Source: Pantoea eucrina (GTDB lineage: Bacteria > Pseudomonadota > Gammaproteobacteria > Enterobacterales > Enterobacteriaceae). From it: a DNA stretch of 64,000 bases. A model generated the notes under the pieces. It saw only the letters and a list, made by a program, of their open reading frames with translations, had not been told where the DNA came from and did no database searches. Position numbers and translations under genes: made by a program. The stretch is from NCBI RefSeq assembly GCF_001691555.1, contig NZ_MAYN01000008.1:2466766-2530765 (forward strand), read 5' to 3'. Below are positions 1 through 9,768 of this stretch, piece after piece (within the stretch, counting starts at the first letter, position 1; each line of letters starts with the position of its first letter).

Positions 1-79
1 CGGCAATTTGCGGACAAAAAACGCCGAACTGCTTGAAAAGGTCAAAACCTCTTATGAAATTCAAAATGAACAAAAATAG
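1..79 (+). CDS. lptC: LPS transport protein LptC, C-terminal end only
   Basis: Only the last 25 codons are in the window; the reading frame starts at base 2 and stops with TAG at 77-79. The residues (ending NAELLEKVKTSYEIQNEQK) closely resemble the C terminus of E. coli LptC, the bitopic inner-membrane protein that passes lipopolysaccharide from LptB2FG to LptA. The gene overlaps the start of lptA by 26 bases, as expected for translationally coupled lptC-lptA-lptB. The 5' part lies to the left of the window. Confidence 0.85.
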   Translation, partial: GNLRTKNAELLEKVKTSYEIQNEQK

Positions 80-608
80 TGTTAATGCGCTGCTGCTCGG
101 ATCGCTGTTGATTGGCAGCCTGCCCGCCCTGGCTGTCACCGGCGACTCAGAGAAACCGGTCAATATCGACTCGGTTAATCAGGCGCTGGATCTGCAGGGC
201 AACGTGGCGACCTTTACCGGCAACGTTATCGTTACGCAGGGTACGATTAAAATCACGGCCGATAAAGTGGTGGTGACCCGTCCCGGCGGCGACAGCAACA
301 AAACGATTGTCGATGCCTATGGTAACCCGGCCACGTTTTATCAGATGCAGGACAACGGCAAGCCGGTTAAAGGCCATGCCGCTAAGCTGCACTATGAGCT
401 GGCCAACGATTTTGTCGAGCTGACCGGCAACGCTTTCATTGAGCAGCAGGACAGCAATATCAAAGGCGATCGCATCACGTATCTGGTGAAAGAGCAGAAA
501 ATGCAGGCCTATAGTCAGGGTCAGAGCAAACGCGTCACTACGGTACTGGTCCCTTCACAGCTGCAGGATAAAAACGGTTCCGCTGCAAACCCTAAAAAGA
601 GTAACTGA
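54..608 (+). CDS. lptA: LPS transport periplasmic bridge protein LptA
   Basis: Encodes 184 residues. LptA polymerises into the periplasmic bridge that carries lipopolysaccharide from LptC to LptD at the outer membrane. An N-terminal signal peptide is visible (basic MKFKMNK, hydrophobic run, ALA cleavage site near residue 27), followed by the OstA-type beta-jellyroll sequence (VTQGTIKI, ADKVVVTRPGG, ATFYQMQDNGKPV) that is nearly identical to E. coli LptA. I chose the ATG at 54 because E. coli LptA begins MKFK; an in-frame ATG at 33 would add seven residues with no homology. It sits inside the end of lptC and three bases before lptB. Confidence 0.96.
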   Translation: MKFKMNKNSVNALLLGSLLIGSLPALAVTGDSEKPVNIDSVNQALDLQGNVATFTGNVIVTQGTIKITADKVVVTRPGGDSNKTIVDAYGNPATFYQMQDNGKPVKGHAAKLHYELANDFVELTGNAFIEQQDSNIKGDRITYLVKEQKMQAYSQGQSKRVTTVLVPSQLQDKNGSAANPKKSN

Positions 609-611
609 CCG

Positions 612-1337
612 ATGGCAACTTTAGTCGCTGAAAATCTGGCCAAAGCGTATAAAGGCCGCCGCGTAGTGGAAGATGTCAGCCTGCAGGTTAAATCGGGCGA
701 GATTGTCGGACTGCTGGGTCCCAACGGTGCCGGTAAGACCACGACGTTTTATATGGTGGTTGGCATTGTACCGCGCGATGCGGGCCGCATTATTATCGAC
801 GATGAAGATATCAGTATTCTGCCCCTGCATGCGCGGGCGCGGCGTGGTATCGGGTATCTGCCACAGGAAGCCTCTATTTTCCGTCGGCTGAGCGTCTACG
901 ACAATCTGATGGGCGTGCTGCAGATCCGTGACGATCTGACTGAAGAGCAGCGCCAGGATCGCGCCAATGAGCTGATGGAAGAGTTCCATATTGAACATCT
1001 GCGCAACAGCCTGGGCCAGGCGCTCTCCGGTGGCGAACGTCGCCGTGTGGAAATTGCACGCGCGCTGGCGGCCAATCCAAAATTTATTCTGCTGGATGAG
1101 CCGTTCGCCGGGGTTGACCCCATCTCCGTTATCGATATCAAAAAGATCATTGAGCATTTGCGTGACAGCGGCCTCGGTGTCCTGATCACCGATCACAACG
1201 TGCGTGAAACGCTGGCCGTCTGCGAGCGCGCCTATATTGTCAGCCAGGGCAATCTGATTGCACACGGTACGCCAGATGAAATTCTGGCAGATGAGCAGGT
1301 TAAGCGGGTTTATTTGGGCGAAGAGTTCAGACTCTGA
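612..1337 (+). CDS. lptB: LPS export ABC transporter ATPase LptB
   Basis: Encodes a 241-residue cytoplasmic ABC ATPase that powers LptFG to extract lipopolysaccharide from the inner membrane. Walker A GPNGAGKT is at residues 36-43, the LSGGE signature near 138-142, Walker B FILLDEP near 157, and the switch histidine in ITDHN near 195. Length and sequence match E. coli LptB. Three bases separate it from lptA and 48 from rpoN, so it is probably transcribed with both. Confidence 0.97.
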   Translation: MATLVAENLAKAYKGRRVVEDVSLQVKSGEIVGLLGPNGAGKTTTFYMVVGIVPRDAGRIIIDDEDISILPLHARARRGIGYLPQEASIFRRLSVYDNLMGVLQIRDDLTEEQRQDRANELMEEFHIEHLRNSLGQALSGGERRRVEIARALAANPKFILLDEPFAGVDPISVIDIKKIIEHLRDSGLGVLITDHNVRETLAVCERAYIVSQGNLIAHGTPDEILADEQVKRVYLGEEFRL

Positions 1338-1385
1338 TAAGGTGTCGATCAACCCGATATTCGCTTAGGACATTCAAGCCGGATT

Positions 1386-2819
1386 ATGAAGCAAGGTTTG
1401 CAACTCAGGTTCAGCCAACAGCTGGCGATGACCCCCCAGCTGCAACAGGCCATTCGCCTGCTGCAGCTCTCTACGCTTGAACTCCAGCAGGAGCTCCAGC
1501 TGGCGCTGGAGAGCAATCCGCTGCTTGAGCAGACCGATATTCATGATGAAGTGGACGCACGCGAAACGCAGGAAAGCGATACGTTAGATACCCGTGAGGC
1601 GCTGGAACAGAAAGAGATGCCTGACGAGCTGCCGCTGGATGCGTCATGGGATGAAATTTACACCGCCGGTACCCCTTCCGGCACCGGAACTGATTATCAG
1701 GATGATGAGCTGCCGGTGTACCAGGGAGAAACCACGCAGTCGCTGCAGGATTACCTGATGTGGCAGGTGGAGCTGACACCGTTTACCGATACCGACCGCG
1801 CTATTGCGACATCCATTGTTGATGCGATCGACACCACCGGTTATCTCACCGTGACGCTGCAGGACATTTGCGACAGTATCGGCGACGATGAGCTGACGCT
1901 GGATGAAGTGGAAGCGGTGCTCAAACGCGTCCAGCGGTTTGACCCGGTTGGTGTAGGCGCGCGCGATCTGCGTGACTGTCTGCTGGTTCAGCTATCGCAA
2001 TATGCGGCGGACGCTCCTATGCTAAAAGAGGCGCGCCTGATTGTCAGTGAACATCTTGATCTGCTGGCTAATCACGACTTCCGCAGCCTGATGCGGGTGA
2101 CCCGCCTGAAGGAAGAGGTGCTGAAAGAGGCGATGCTGCTAATCCAGTCGCTCGATCCGCGCCCCGGGCAATCAATTAATACAGGTGAACCGGAATACGT
2201 TATCCCGGATGTGCTGGTACGCAAAGCGGGTGCACGCTGGGTGGTGGAACTGAACGCTGAAAGCCTGCCGCGCCTGAGAATTAATCAGCACTATGCCGCC
2301 ATGGGCGGTTCAGCGCGCAGCGACAGCGACAGCCAGTTTATTCGGAATAACCTGCAGGAAGCGCGCTGGCTCATCAAAAGCCTGGAGAGTCGTAATGACA
2401 CGCTGCTCAAAGTTACCCGCTGCATCGTTGCTCAGCAGCAGGCGTTTTTCGAGCAGGGCGAAGAGTATATGCGCCCGATGGTGCTGGCAGATATCGCGCA
2501 ACAGGTCGATATGCATGAGTCCACCATCTCACGCGTGACCACGCAAAAATATCTGCACAGTCCGCGTGGCATTTTTGAGCTGAAATATTTTTTTTCCAGC
2601 CATGTCAGCACGGAAGGCGGCGGCGAAGCCTCTTCCACGGCCATTCGTGCGCTGGTAAAAAAACTGGTCGCGGCAGAAAATCCCGCAAAACCCTTGAGCG
2701 ACAGCAAACTGACCGCCATGTTATCTGAACAGGGTATTATGGTAGCGCGACGTACGGTTGCGAAGTATCGCGAGTCTTTATCTATACCGCCATCAAACCA
2801 GCGTAAACAGCTGGTCTGA
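1386..2819 (+). CDS. rpoN: RNA polymerase sigma-54 factor RpoN
   Basis: Encodes 477 residues, the usual length. Sigma-54 directs RNA polymerase to -24/-12 promoters and needs an AAA+ activator. The glutamine- and leucine-rich Region I ([17 protein letters not shown]) is at residues 7-50, an acidic linker follows, then the core-binding domain, the helix-turn-helix region ([16 protein letters not shown]) near 376-391, and the RpoN box [10 protein letters not shown] at 454-463 that reads the -24 element. The gene heads the conserved rpoN-hpf-ptsN-rapZ-npr cluster, which ties nitrogen-PTS signalling to sigma-54 in many proteobacteria. Confidence 0.97.
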   Translation: MKQGLQLRFSQQLAMTPQLQQAIRLLQLSTLELQQELQLALESNPLLEQTDIHDEVDARETQESDTLDTREALEQKEMPDELPLDASWDEIYTAGTPSGTGTDYQDDELPVYQGETTQSLQDYLMWQVELTPFTDTDRAIATSIVDAIDTTGYLTVTLQDICDSIGDDELTLDEVEAVLKRVQRFDPVGVGARDLRDCLLVQLSQYAADAPMLKEARLIVSEHLDLLANHDFRSLMRVTRLKEEVLKEAMLLIQSLDPRPGQSINTGEPEYVIPDVLVRKAGARWVVELNAESLPRLRINQHYAAMGGSARSDSDSQFIRNNLQEARWLIKSLESRNDTLLKVTRCIVAQQQAFFEQGEEYMRPMVLADIAQQVDMHESTISRVTTQKYLHSPRGIFELKYFFSSHVSTEGGGEASSTAIRALVKKLVAAENPAKPLSDSKLTAMLSEQGIMVARRTVAKYRESLSIPPSNQRKQLV

Positions 2820-2840
2820 CTGAACTAAGAAGGAAGACCT

Positions 2841-3128
2841 ATGCAGCTAAACCTTACCGGACTCAATGTCGAAATCACTGACCCGCTGCGTGAATTTGTG
2901 AACAGCAAATTTGCCAAACTTGAACACTATTACGATCGTATTAATCAGGTTTATATTGTTCTGAAAGTGGAGAAAGTGACTCAGATTGCAGAGGCAACTC
3001 TGCATGTTAACGGCGGTGAGCTGCACGCCACAGCAGAAGCGGAAGATATGTACGCGGCCATTGACGGGCTGGTTGATAAGCTGGCACGTCAGCTGACCAA
3101 ACACAAAGACAAACTGAAAAAACACTAA
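2841..3128 (+). CDS. hpf: Ribosome hibernation promoting factor HPF
   Basis: Encodes 95 residues, the short HPF form. HPF binds the 30S mRNA/tRNA channel and, with RMF, dimerises ribosomes to inactive 100S particles in stationary phase. The sequence MQLNLTGLNVEITDPLREFV and the C-terminal basic KHKDKLKKH are diagnostic of E. coli-type HPF. A good ribosome-binding site (AAGGAAG) lies at 2829-2835, six bases before the ATG. A hairpin terminator follows, so hpf may close one transcript while ptsN begins another or relies on readthrough. Confidence 0.96.
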   Translation: MQLNLTGLNVEITDPLREFVNSKFAKLEHYYDRINQVYIVLKVEKVTQIAEATLHVNGGELHATAEAEDMYAAIDGLVDKLARQLTKHKDKLKKH

Positions 3129-3171
3129 CCTTCACGTTTGCAGAGCGCTGACCCGTTCAGTGCTCAGGGAA

Positions 3172-3199
3172 AAATGGGGCGGAAGAGCGCCCCGTTTTA
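3172..3199 (+). terminator. Intrinsic terminator-like hairpin after hpf
   Basis: GGGGCG at 3176-3181 pairs with CGCCCC at 3188-3193 around a six-base loop, followed by GTTTTAT. The U tract is short, so it may only attenuate readthrough into ptsN. Confidence 0.65.
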
Positions 3200-3265
3200 T
3201 CATCTGCGCAAACGCCAGCAGGGCCTTTCGCTCTGTGGCTATGTGAACTCGCAAGTGAAACCACG

Positions 3266-3748
3266 ATGAACAACGATCTGACACTGGAATTGAGCTCGGT
3301 TCTGACGCCTGACTGCACCCGCAGCGGCGTACACTGCCAGAGTAAAAAACGCGCGCTGGAGATAATCAGCGAACTGGCGGCTAAGCAGCTCAATCTGCCG
3401 CACCAGACGCTTTTCGAAGCGATTCTGACCCGGGAGCGTATGGGCAGTACCGGCATTGGCAATGGCATTGCTATTCCGCATGGCAAACTGGAAGAGGATA
3501 CGCTGCGAGCGGTTGGTGTGTTTATCAGCCTCGATCAGCCCATTGCCTTTGATGCGGTGGACAATCAGCCGGTCGACCTGCTGTTCGCTCTGCTGGTGCC
3601 CGCCGATCAGTGTAAGACGCACCTCCATACCCTGTCGCTGGTCGCAAAACGTCTGGCAGATAAGACGGTCTGCCGCCGCCTGCGCGCGGCGCAAAGCGAT
3701 CAGGAGCTCTACGCCATTATCACAGAAGCTCAGGAAGCGCATTCGTAA
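3266..3748 (+). CDS. ptsN: Nitrogen PTS enzyme IIA(Ntr)
   Basis: Encodes 160 residues. EIIA-Ntr is the terminal phosphoacceptor of the PtsP-NPr-PtsN regulatory relay, which affects potassium transport, nitrogen metabolism and envelope stress. The phosphorylated histidine lies in the motif GIAIPHGKLE, at about residue 72, and the whole fold (HTLSLVAKRLADK) is close to E. coli PtsN. It lies between hpf and rapZ as in E. coli. Its phosphodonor NPr is encoded 0.9 kb downstream. Confidence 0.96.
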   Translation: MNNDLTLELSSVLTPDCTRSGVHCQSKKRALEIISELAAKQLNLPHQTLFEAILTRERMGSTGIGNGIAIPHGKLEEDTLRAVGVFISLDQPIAFDAVDNQPVDLLFALLVPADQCKTHLHTLSLVAKRLADKTVCRRLRAAQSDQELYAIITEAQEAHS

Positions 3749-3801
3749 TCAGTACATAGCGTTACCGGTCTGCGAACCGGATAAAACAGGGGAGAATTGT
3801 G

Positions 3802-4656
3802 ATGGTGCTGATGATCGTCAGTGGTCGATCAGGCTCAGGTAAATCAGTTGCGCTGCGTGCTCTGGAAGATATGGGCTTTTACTGTGTCGATAATCTGCCA
3901 GTAGTCCTGCTGCCGGAACTGGCTAATACGCTGACGGAGCGTAATATTTCAGCGGCGGTGAGTATTGATGTCCGTAATATGCCGGAGTCGCAGGAAGTCT
4001 TTGAGCTGGCGTTAAATAATCTGCCTGACTCTTTCTCTCCTCAGCTGCTGTTTCTGGATGCCGATCGCAATACGCTGATCCGGCGCTACAGCGATACCCG
4101 TCGTCTGCATCCGCTTTCCAGCAAAAACCTGTCGCTGGAAAGCGCCATTGATGAAGAGAACGATCTGCTGGAGCCGCTGCGCTCGCGTGCCGATCTGATT
4201 ATTGATACCTCAGAGATGTCTGTGCATGAGCTGGCTGAGATGCTGCGTACGCGCCTGTTGGGCAAGCGCGAACGCGAACTCACGATGGTGTTTGAATCGT
4301 TTGGCTTTAAACACGGTATTCCGATTGACGCCGACTACGTGTTTGACGTGCGCTTTCTGCCTAATCCGCACTGGGATCCTAAGCTGCGTCCGATGACGGG
4401 CCTCGATCGACCGGTGGCGGCGTTCCTGGATCGGCATACGGAAGTGCACAATTTTATCTACCAGACGCGCAGCTATCTTGAGCTGTGGCTGCCGATGCTG
4501 GAAACCAACAACCGCAGCTATCTGACCGTCGCGATAGGCTGTACCGGCGGTAAACATCGCTCTGTGTATATTGCTGAGCAGCTGGCTGACTATTTCCGTT
4601 CGCGCGGTAAAAACGTGCAGTCGCGTCATCGCACACTGGAAAAGCGTAAATCATGA
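3802..4656 (+). CDS. rapZ: RNase adapter protein RapZ
   Basis: Encodes 284 residues. RapZ binds GlmZ/GlmY sRNAs and presents GlmZ to RNase E, adjusting glucosamine-6-phosphate synthesis. The N-terminal P-loop GRSGSGKS is at residues 8-15, and the C-terminal RNA-binding domain ends in the basic [18 protein letters not shown] used the ATG at 3802 ([11 protein letters not shown], as in E. coli) rather than the GTG one codon earlier; GGGGAG at 3789-3794 serves as the ribosome-binding site. Its last four bases overlap npr. Confidence 0.97.
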   Translation: MVLMIVSGRSGSGKSVALRALEDMGFYCVDNLPVVLLPELANTLTERNISAAVSIDVRNMPESQEVFELALNNLPDSFSPQLLFLDADRNTLIRRYSDTRRLHPLSSKNLSLESAIDEENDLLEPLRSRADLIIDTSEMSVHELAEMLRTRLLGKRERELTMVFESFGFKHGIPIDADYVFDVRFLPNPHWDPKLRPMTGLDRPVAAFLDRHTEVHNFIYQTRSYLELWLPMLETNNRSYLTVAIGCTGGKHRSVYIAEQLADYFRSRGKNVQSRHRTLEKRKS

Positions 4657-4925
4657 CCGTAAAGCAAACTGTCGAAATCCGTAACAAGCTGGGCATGCAC
4701 GCCCGCCCGGCGATGAAGCTGTTTGAGCTGGTGCAGAGTTTCGACGCTGATGTTCTGCTGCGCAATGAAGCGGGCACCGAGGCTGAGGCCAGCAGCGTCA
4801 TTGCGCTGCTGATGCTGGATTCCGCGAAAGGCGGTCATATCGAAATTGAAGCCAGCGGACCGCAGGAAACAGCGGCGCTGGCCGCCGTCATTGAACTGTT
4901 TGAAGCCGGTTTTGACGAAGAATAA
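4653..4925 (+). CDS. npr: Nitrogen PTS phosphocarrier protein NPr
   Basis: Encodes a 90-residue HPr-family protein that takes phosphate from PtsP and passes it to PtsN. The active-site motif [12 protein letters not shown] places the phosphorylated histidine at residue 16, and the second conserved patch [16 protein letters not shown] is intact. Its ATG overlaps the rapZ stop region (ATGA), indicating translational coupling. It ends five bases before the convergent mtgA stop. Confidence 0.96.
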   Translation: MTVKQTVEIRNKLGMHARPAMKLFELVQSFDADVLLRNEAGTEAEASSVIALLMLDSAKGGHIEIEASGPQETAALAAVIELFEAGFDEE

Positions 4926-4930
4926 ATGCC

Positions 4931-5653
4931 TTAGTGCAGCTGGTAGCGATTCAGGAACCCCTCTCCTCCCAGCTGGCGCATCTGACGCATAATCCACTGC
5001 TGACGCTGACGGACATAGCCTGAAGGCGCATCCGCACGAAAGCGGATCGGGTTAGGCAATACCGCGGCCAGCAGGGCAGCCTCTGCAATCGTCAGGCGGC
5101 TGGCGGGCTTATGGAAATAGCGCTGCGCGGCAGCTTCAGCGCCAAAAATACCGGGGCCAAATTCAGCAATATTGAGGTAGACCGTAAGTATACGACGCTT
5201 GGTCCAGACGGTCTCAATGCCAACCGTCATGCCCGCTTCCAGCCCTTTACGCAGCCAGCTACGCCCGTCCCACAAAAAGAGATTTTTTGCCGTCTGCTGA
5301 GAAAGCGTTGACGCACCGCGCATACGCTCACCGCTATTGTTGTCCAGCACCTGCTGAATGGCACCGACGTCAAATCCCCAGTGTTCCGGGAATTTCTGGT
5401 CTTCGGCGGCAATTACTGCCAGCGCCATCCACGGAGAGATCTTATCCATGCTGGTCCAGTCTGAATGCGCTACATAATCCGTTTTTCCCTGCAGCCATGC
5501 GCCTGTCTGCCGTTCTGCCATAACAGCGGAAAAGGGCACGGGTAAGAAAGCGAAAATAACAATCCCCCCTATCCAGAGGGCTGCCCATACCAGCAGGCAT
5601 CTGGCGATCAGTGATGTAAACCGGCTGAACCGCTTTCGTTTGTTTTTTTTCAT
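4931..5653 (-). CDS. mtgA: Monofunctional peptidoglycan glycosyltransferase MtgA
   Basis: Encodes 240 residues. MtgA polymerises lipid II into glycan strands at the inner membrane. A basic N terminus and one membrane segment (about residues 13-38) precede a GT51 domain with the catalytic motif [17 protein letters not shown] and the second motif [17 protein letters not shown]. In E. coli the gene follows elbB; here elbB is absent and 760 bases of gene-free DNA lie upstream, so mtgA must use its own promoter. It converges on npr. Confidence 0.95.
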   Translation of the reverse strand: MKKNKRKRFSRFTSLIARCLLVWAALWIGGIVIFAFLPVPFSAVMAERQTGAWLQGKTDYVAHSDWTSMDKISPWMALAVIAAEDQKFPEHWGFDVGAIQQVLDNNSGERMRGASTLSQQTAKNLFLWDGRSWLRKGLEAGMTVGIETVWTKRRILTVYLNIAEFGPGIFGAEAAAQRYFHKPASRLTIAEAALLAAVLPNPIRFRADAPSGYVRQRQQWIMRQMRQLGGEGFLNRYQLH

Positions 5654-6416
5654 AGTCTCTTCCTGTATCCCTTCCCTGTATTAATTAATCACTCTGGTCA
5701 TGATTGCGCCCTGTGCTCATCGTTATACCCGCTTTCATACTGCCAGCCGGTTTCGGAAGATAAAAAAGCGTTCAGAGCGGGCCGAGGTTCTTCTGCTGAT
5801 ACCCTGAAACATCAATGACTTCCATTTATAAGGAATCGGTTCCATGCATAAAAAACACTCAACCTGATCTTCAGGACGCAGTTAACCTGTACTAATAGTC
5901 ATGTAAATCAGACTTTCATTTATCTTAACATTGGCGGGAAATAGCTTAGGCTTTTTTGACTGTCGTCTGTTATGAGATCGGTTTCAGACACATTTTATGC
6001 TGCCCGACGCCGCAATCCCCCGCTAATTCTCCGTAAATCAAATTTTACAGTCTGGCTGGCGTATTTTTCAAAATAGCCGATCTGGAAGTTTACTAACCTG
6101 CTTTCCAAAACGTTTCGGATAAACAGAACATCTGTAGGCTATTTTTATTACAAAACAGAGACATAAACATTATTTACTCTAAAACAATCGGCTATCTTCT
6201 CGCTATCAGTGCTTTCACAGACTCACCTGATTGAGCTGGCGAAAAAACAGTCAAAACGGCTTCATATTGGTTAAATAGCAAACAAATCAGCAGGGAAATT
6301 GATTCCCTGCTTGACAGTGTTATCAAATTAATGTTTTCTGTAGCGGAACGTTGTTCAACATCACACAATTTAATGAATCTTGTCGCGCAGGCTGGCAAAT
6401 TTGCTAAGGTGATTTT
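5654..6416. other. AT-rich gene-free stretch at the place of elbB
   Basis: No reading frame with recognisable coding character is present in 763 bases. In E. coli this position, between mtgA and arcZ/arcB, holds elbB (an isoprenoid biosynthesis-associated protein). A hairpin with arms GCAGGGA and TCCCTGC lies at about 6290-6310. A possible arcZ promoter is at the right end: an extended -10 element TGCTAAGGT near 6402-6410. The mtgA promoter should lie at the left end but I cannot place it. Confidence 0.6.
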
Positions 6417-6540
6417 GTAACGTTAACCAATACCTGACAGCTGCTTTTTACTTCAACTAACCATAACAGCAGCAGTCGCTTTTTCCCTGGTGTTGGCGCA
6501 GTATTCGCGCACCCCGGTTTCGACCGGGGTCATTTTTTTT
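6417..6540 (+). ncRNA. arcZ: Hfq-dependent small RNA ArcZ
   Basis: The 3' part (about 6482-6540) is almost identical to the conserved part of E. coli ArcZ: TTTCCCTGGTGTTGGCGCAG at 6482-6501, then GTATTCGCGC, then a CCCCGGTTTCGACCGGGG terminator stem and eight Ts ending at 6540. This includes the seed by which ArcZ activates rpoS and represses flhD and other targets. The 5' end is an estimate, placed just after an extended -10 (TGCTAAGGT) so that the RNA would be about 120 nt. As in E. coli, the gene lies beside and opposite arcB; in E. coli ArcA represses arcZ. The T tail overlaps the arcB stop codon. Confidence 0.9.
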
Positions 6541-8881
6541 AGTGCTTCTGGTTTTCCCGCTCAGCAACCCATTCGCGCAGAACAGCCACATCCTGGCGCC
6601 ACTCCTGCCTGAGTTCATCGATCCACTCCTGCACGTTGTCCCACCATGCCGGCAATTCCGGCGACTGAATCTGTTTTGCCAGCGCCTGCAGATGCAACAA
6701 GCCTACCGAGCCTGCAGCACCTTTGATTTTATGCCCTTCTTCAGCAATGCCTTTTTGATCGCGCGCCATCATGTTGGAATCAAGAACATCAAGATAACCC
6801 GGCATCATCTGCTCAAACATCGTCAGGCTTTGCGTAATTAAGTCAGGCCCTACCAGCTCGATATACTGCTCCAGCATCGCTACATCCAGCAGCATGCGCG
6901 ACTGCGTATCAGCGACAGGCATATCTGTCTCTTGTGCCTCGCCCTGATAATCCCAGAACTTTTTGATCACTGCCGTCAGCGCCGGTACCGCCAGTGGTTT
7001 ACTTAATACGTCATCCATGCCGGCATCGAGATACTCTTTTTTATCTTTGAGCACGTTAGCCGTCAGCGCGACCAGCGGCGGCAGCTGCACGCCGTTGTGC
7101 TGCTGATGAATAGCGCGCGCAACGTCCAGCCCGGTCATATCCGGCAGCTGGATATCCAGCAGTACCAGGTCAAACTCCTGCGGATCAAACAGGCTCAGTG
7201 CATCATGCCCATTCATTGCGACCTCAACGCTGCAGCCAAGCTTCTCCAGCACTGAGCGGGCAACAATCACGTTAAGTTCAATATCCTCCACCAGCAGGAC
7301 GTGCAGCGCCGGCAGCGGCAGGCTGTCATCCAGATCGGCATCTTCCACTTCATCAGCCACGCGCGGGGCGTTAACTTCAACCACAAAACAGGAGCCCTTA
7401 CCCGGCGCGCTGCTGACGGTGATATCACCGCCCATTGCCTGCGCCAGGCGACGCGATACCGCCAGCCCGATACCGGTGCCGGTTGCGGGCTTACCGCCGT
7501 GCTGATCTTTAACCTGATAATACATGGCAAAGATTTTGTCCTGCTCCTCCTGCGGGATGCCCATTCCTGAGTCCTGAACTTCAAAACGCAGCGTTTCATT
7601 CGCGCTATACGCGACCCGCACGACAATTTCTCCCTCGCGGGTGAATTTCACGGCGTTGCCAATCAGGTTCCACAGGATCTGCCGTAAACGGGTGCCGTCA
7701 GCCAGAATTTTATGCGGCAGCGGCAGCGCAGGCTGCATAACAAATTTCAGATCTTTCGGCTGGGCCAGCAGGCCGGATAAATTTTCGAGATCGGCAAGGA
7801 AACCGGTGAAATCAAGCGGCTGGTTATCCAGCTGGACTTTGCGCCGCTCAATTTTGTCCACCTCAATCACATCGTTAAAAATATTGCCCAGCGTAATAGC
7901 AGAAACGTGGATGGTTTTCAGGTACTTCAGCTGCTCCTGGCTAAGCTCCGTATCCAGCAGGATACGGCTCAGGCCCACAATGCCGTTCAGCGGCGTGCGC
8001 AGCTCGTGACTGATGGTCGAAATAAAGGTGGTTTTCTCCCGGCTGGCGTTCTCCAGCGCGTCCTGATAGCGCTTACGTTCAGTGATATCGCGCCCGAACC
8101 CCATCAGCCCGCTGCGTTTGCCCACCCGATCGTAATAGGGCACTTTGCGGATCTCAAAACAGGCTTTGCGCCCATCCGGGTATTGCAGCCACTGCTCGTA
8201 GGTGAGTGATACATTATGGCGAAACACTTTTTCATCTGTTTCCAGCACTTTAGTTGCTGCTTCATCGTCATAAATATCGCGCGGCGTCAGTCCGATAAGT
8301 TGTTTTTCACTTAACCCGGTCAGCAGCTCCATGGCGCGGTTGCAGCCGGAAAACTGTTTGTCGATATTGCGGTAGAAGACCAGATCGGGCGACGCATCCA
8401 GAAATGAGCGCAGGAATGAGGATTGCTGTTCCAGCTCAATCTGCGCCTGCTCGCGGCGCGCCATCTCTTCACGCAGCTTATCCATCACCTGTTTACGCGC
8501 CTCTTCAGCGCTGATGCGATCGCTGATCTCCTGATTCAGCTGCGTGATGGTCTGTTTCATCTGCTGGTTAAGTTCGAGATCGCGCGTGCGCATCTCTTCC
8601 AGCTTATCAACCAGCTTTGACAGCCGCTGACGCGAATCCTCAAGCTGATCGACCACAACCGACAGGAAATAGACCGCCCAGGGGGTGATAAGCAGGCCGA
8701 AGAAGACCGAGCGCACCACGTCGATACTTTCCACATGCCCGCGCAGTACCATGGTTACCGCCATCTGGACAATCATCGCCAGCACCACCAGCGCTGATGC
8801 CAGGAGCAGTGAAAAGCGTACCAGGCCGAGTTTGACCATCAGGTCGACATAATATTGAGCTAACAGACGAATTTGTTTCAT
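6539..8881 (-). CDS. arcB: Aerobic respiration control hybrid sensor kinase ArcB
   Basis: Encodes 780 residues (E. coli 778). ArcB senses quinone redox state and phosphorylates ArcA. Two membrane segments lie at about 22-47 and 57-77, a coiled coil at 80-150, then a PAS domain. The redox cysteines fall at C180 and C241, the same numbers as in E. coli. The transmitter histidine is H292 (SHELRTPLNG), the receiver aspartate D576 (LLDIQLPDMTG) and the phosphotransfer histidine H717 (EEGHKIKGAAG), so the full phosphorelay is intact. The TAA stop overlaps the ArcZ terminator tail. E. coli has yhcC upstream; here the upstream 887 bases hold no gene. Confidence 0.97.
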   Translation of the reverse strand: MKQIRLLAQYYVDLMVKLGLVRFSLLLASALVVLAMIVQMAVTMVLRGHVESIDVVRSVFFGLLITPWAVYFLSVVVDQLEDSRQRLSKLVDKLEEMRTRDLELNQQMKQTITQLNQEISDRISAEEARKQVMDKLREEMARREQAQIELEQQSSFLRSFLDASPDLVFYRNIDKQFSGCNRAMELLTGLSEKQLIGLTPRDIYDDEAATKVLETDEKVFRHNVSLTYEQWLQYPDGRKACFEIRKVPYYDRVGKRSGLMGFGRDITERKRYQDALENASREKTTFISTISHELRTPLNGIVGLSRILLDTELSQEQLKYLKTIHVSAITLGNIFNDVIEVDKIERRKVQLDNQPLDFTGFLADLENLSGLLAQPKDLKFVMQPALPLPHKILADGTRLRQILWNLIGNAVKFTREGEIVVRVAYSANETLRFEVQDSGMGIPQEEQDKIFAMYYQVKDQHGGKPATGTGIGLAVSRRLAQAMGGDITVSSAPGKGSCFVVEVNAPRVADEVEDADLDDSLPLPALHVLLVEDIELNVIVARSVLEKLGCSVEVAMNGHDALSLFDPQEFDLVLLDIQLPDMTGLDVARAIHQQHNGVQLPPLVALTANVLKDKKEYLDAGMDDVLSKPLAVPALTAVIKKFWDYQGEAQETDMPVADTQSRMLLDVAMLEQYIELVGPDLITQSLTMFEQMMPGYLDVLDSNMMARDQKGIAEEGHKIKGAAGSVGLLHLQALAKQIQSPELPAWWDNVQEWIDELRQEWRQDVAVLREWVAERENQKH

Positions 8882-9768
8882 GGCAGATCCCCTGAACGAA
8901 TGGCGCCATCATAACGTAATTAGCCTGTAACTGCCCGGGCTGACCGGGATATTGCGCCTGTTTCACGCCCCATAATAGTGCATCTGCGTCCGGTTTCTGC
9001 CGCATCTGGCGCACACTGAGTAAAGCACTTGACTAATTTGCACAGGTGAATAATCTGAAAGGCCGTCTGTGCGCAGCTAAGCGTCAGACCTGATTGCTTT
9101 CTTTATCTTGTGGCAGCTGATTCCTCAGCATAGTGCCACCCTCCTTCATTGCATATCAATTCATATTTAATGAACTTTTACTCAATCAATTTCTGATTAA
9201 TTTTACTTATACAGATGTGAATTTAATTCAAAACAGACGCCATAAGAAAAACAGATACATGAAATGCCAGCTTGCACAGTTACGATATTTTATGCTGTCA
9301 TAAGCGATTGTACCAGCAGGGAGAGGTAATATCGCCGCCTGCAGATAGTGAGACGGCTCACACTTAGCAGGGGTTTAATTTAGCGATTATTGACATAAAT
9401 TTACTCTTAAAATCAATAAAATTCATGCAGTTATGCCATTTTTACTGCAGATATATGGCTCAGCGCTGGCTATTTGACCTCTGTGCGCTTTCCCGATAAG
9501 TTGAAATTCCGCTGGATGCTTTCCAGTCGGGACTGTGTCTCGACATATCTATGCAGCAAGAAGACTCCCTCTGGATGCAAGTTATCTCCCGTTAGAGACC
9601 GGATTGAAGAGCAACTCATCAAGGACGTTATACCCGGATCCTGAGAGTCATTGCTCGGTGTTGCGACGCCCGCGCTTAATGCGGAAAAAACCAGTGATAC
9701 AGCACGCGTCAGCGCTCTGTGCCTGAAACAGAACAGGCAATGTCTAAAGCAGTTTAAGGAGACTCTCA
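8882..9768. other. Long gene-free region between arcB and the glutamate synthase-like gene
   Basis: This divergent interval of 887 bases sits where E. coli has yhcC, a radical SAM gene; no trace of it is visible. The middle part (about 9150-9450) is AT-rich. A TTGACA box at 9390-9395 precedes the AT-rich ATCAATAAAATTC, but no good -10 is obvious at standard spacing. The 350 bases from there to the ATG at 9769 would make a long untranslated leader. The only reading frames are short and lack coding character. Confidence 0.5.

Noticed and set aside
6192-6398. 68-codon minus-strand frame in the mtgA-arcZ gap
   Set aside because: No homology I know, no ribosome-binding site, and it runs into the arcZ promoter area.
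9100-9140. Sigma-54 promoter for the GltB-like gene
   Set aside because: TGGCA occurs near 9110 but no GC at the required -12 spacing follows on either strand.
9535-9726. 63-codon frame upstream of the GltB-like gene
   Set aside because: No coding character or ribosome-binding site; more likely part of the untranslated leader.
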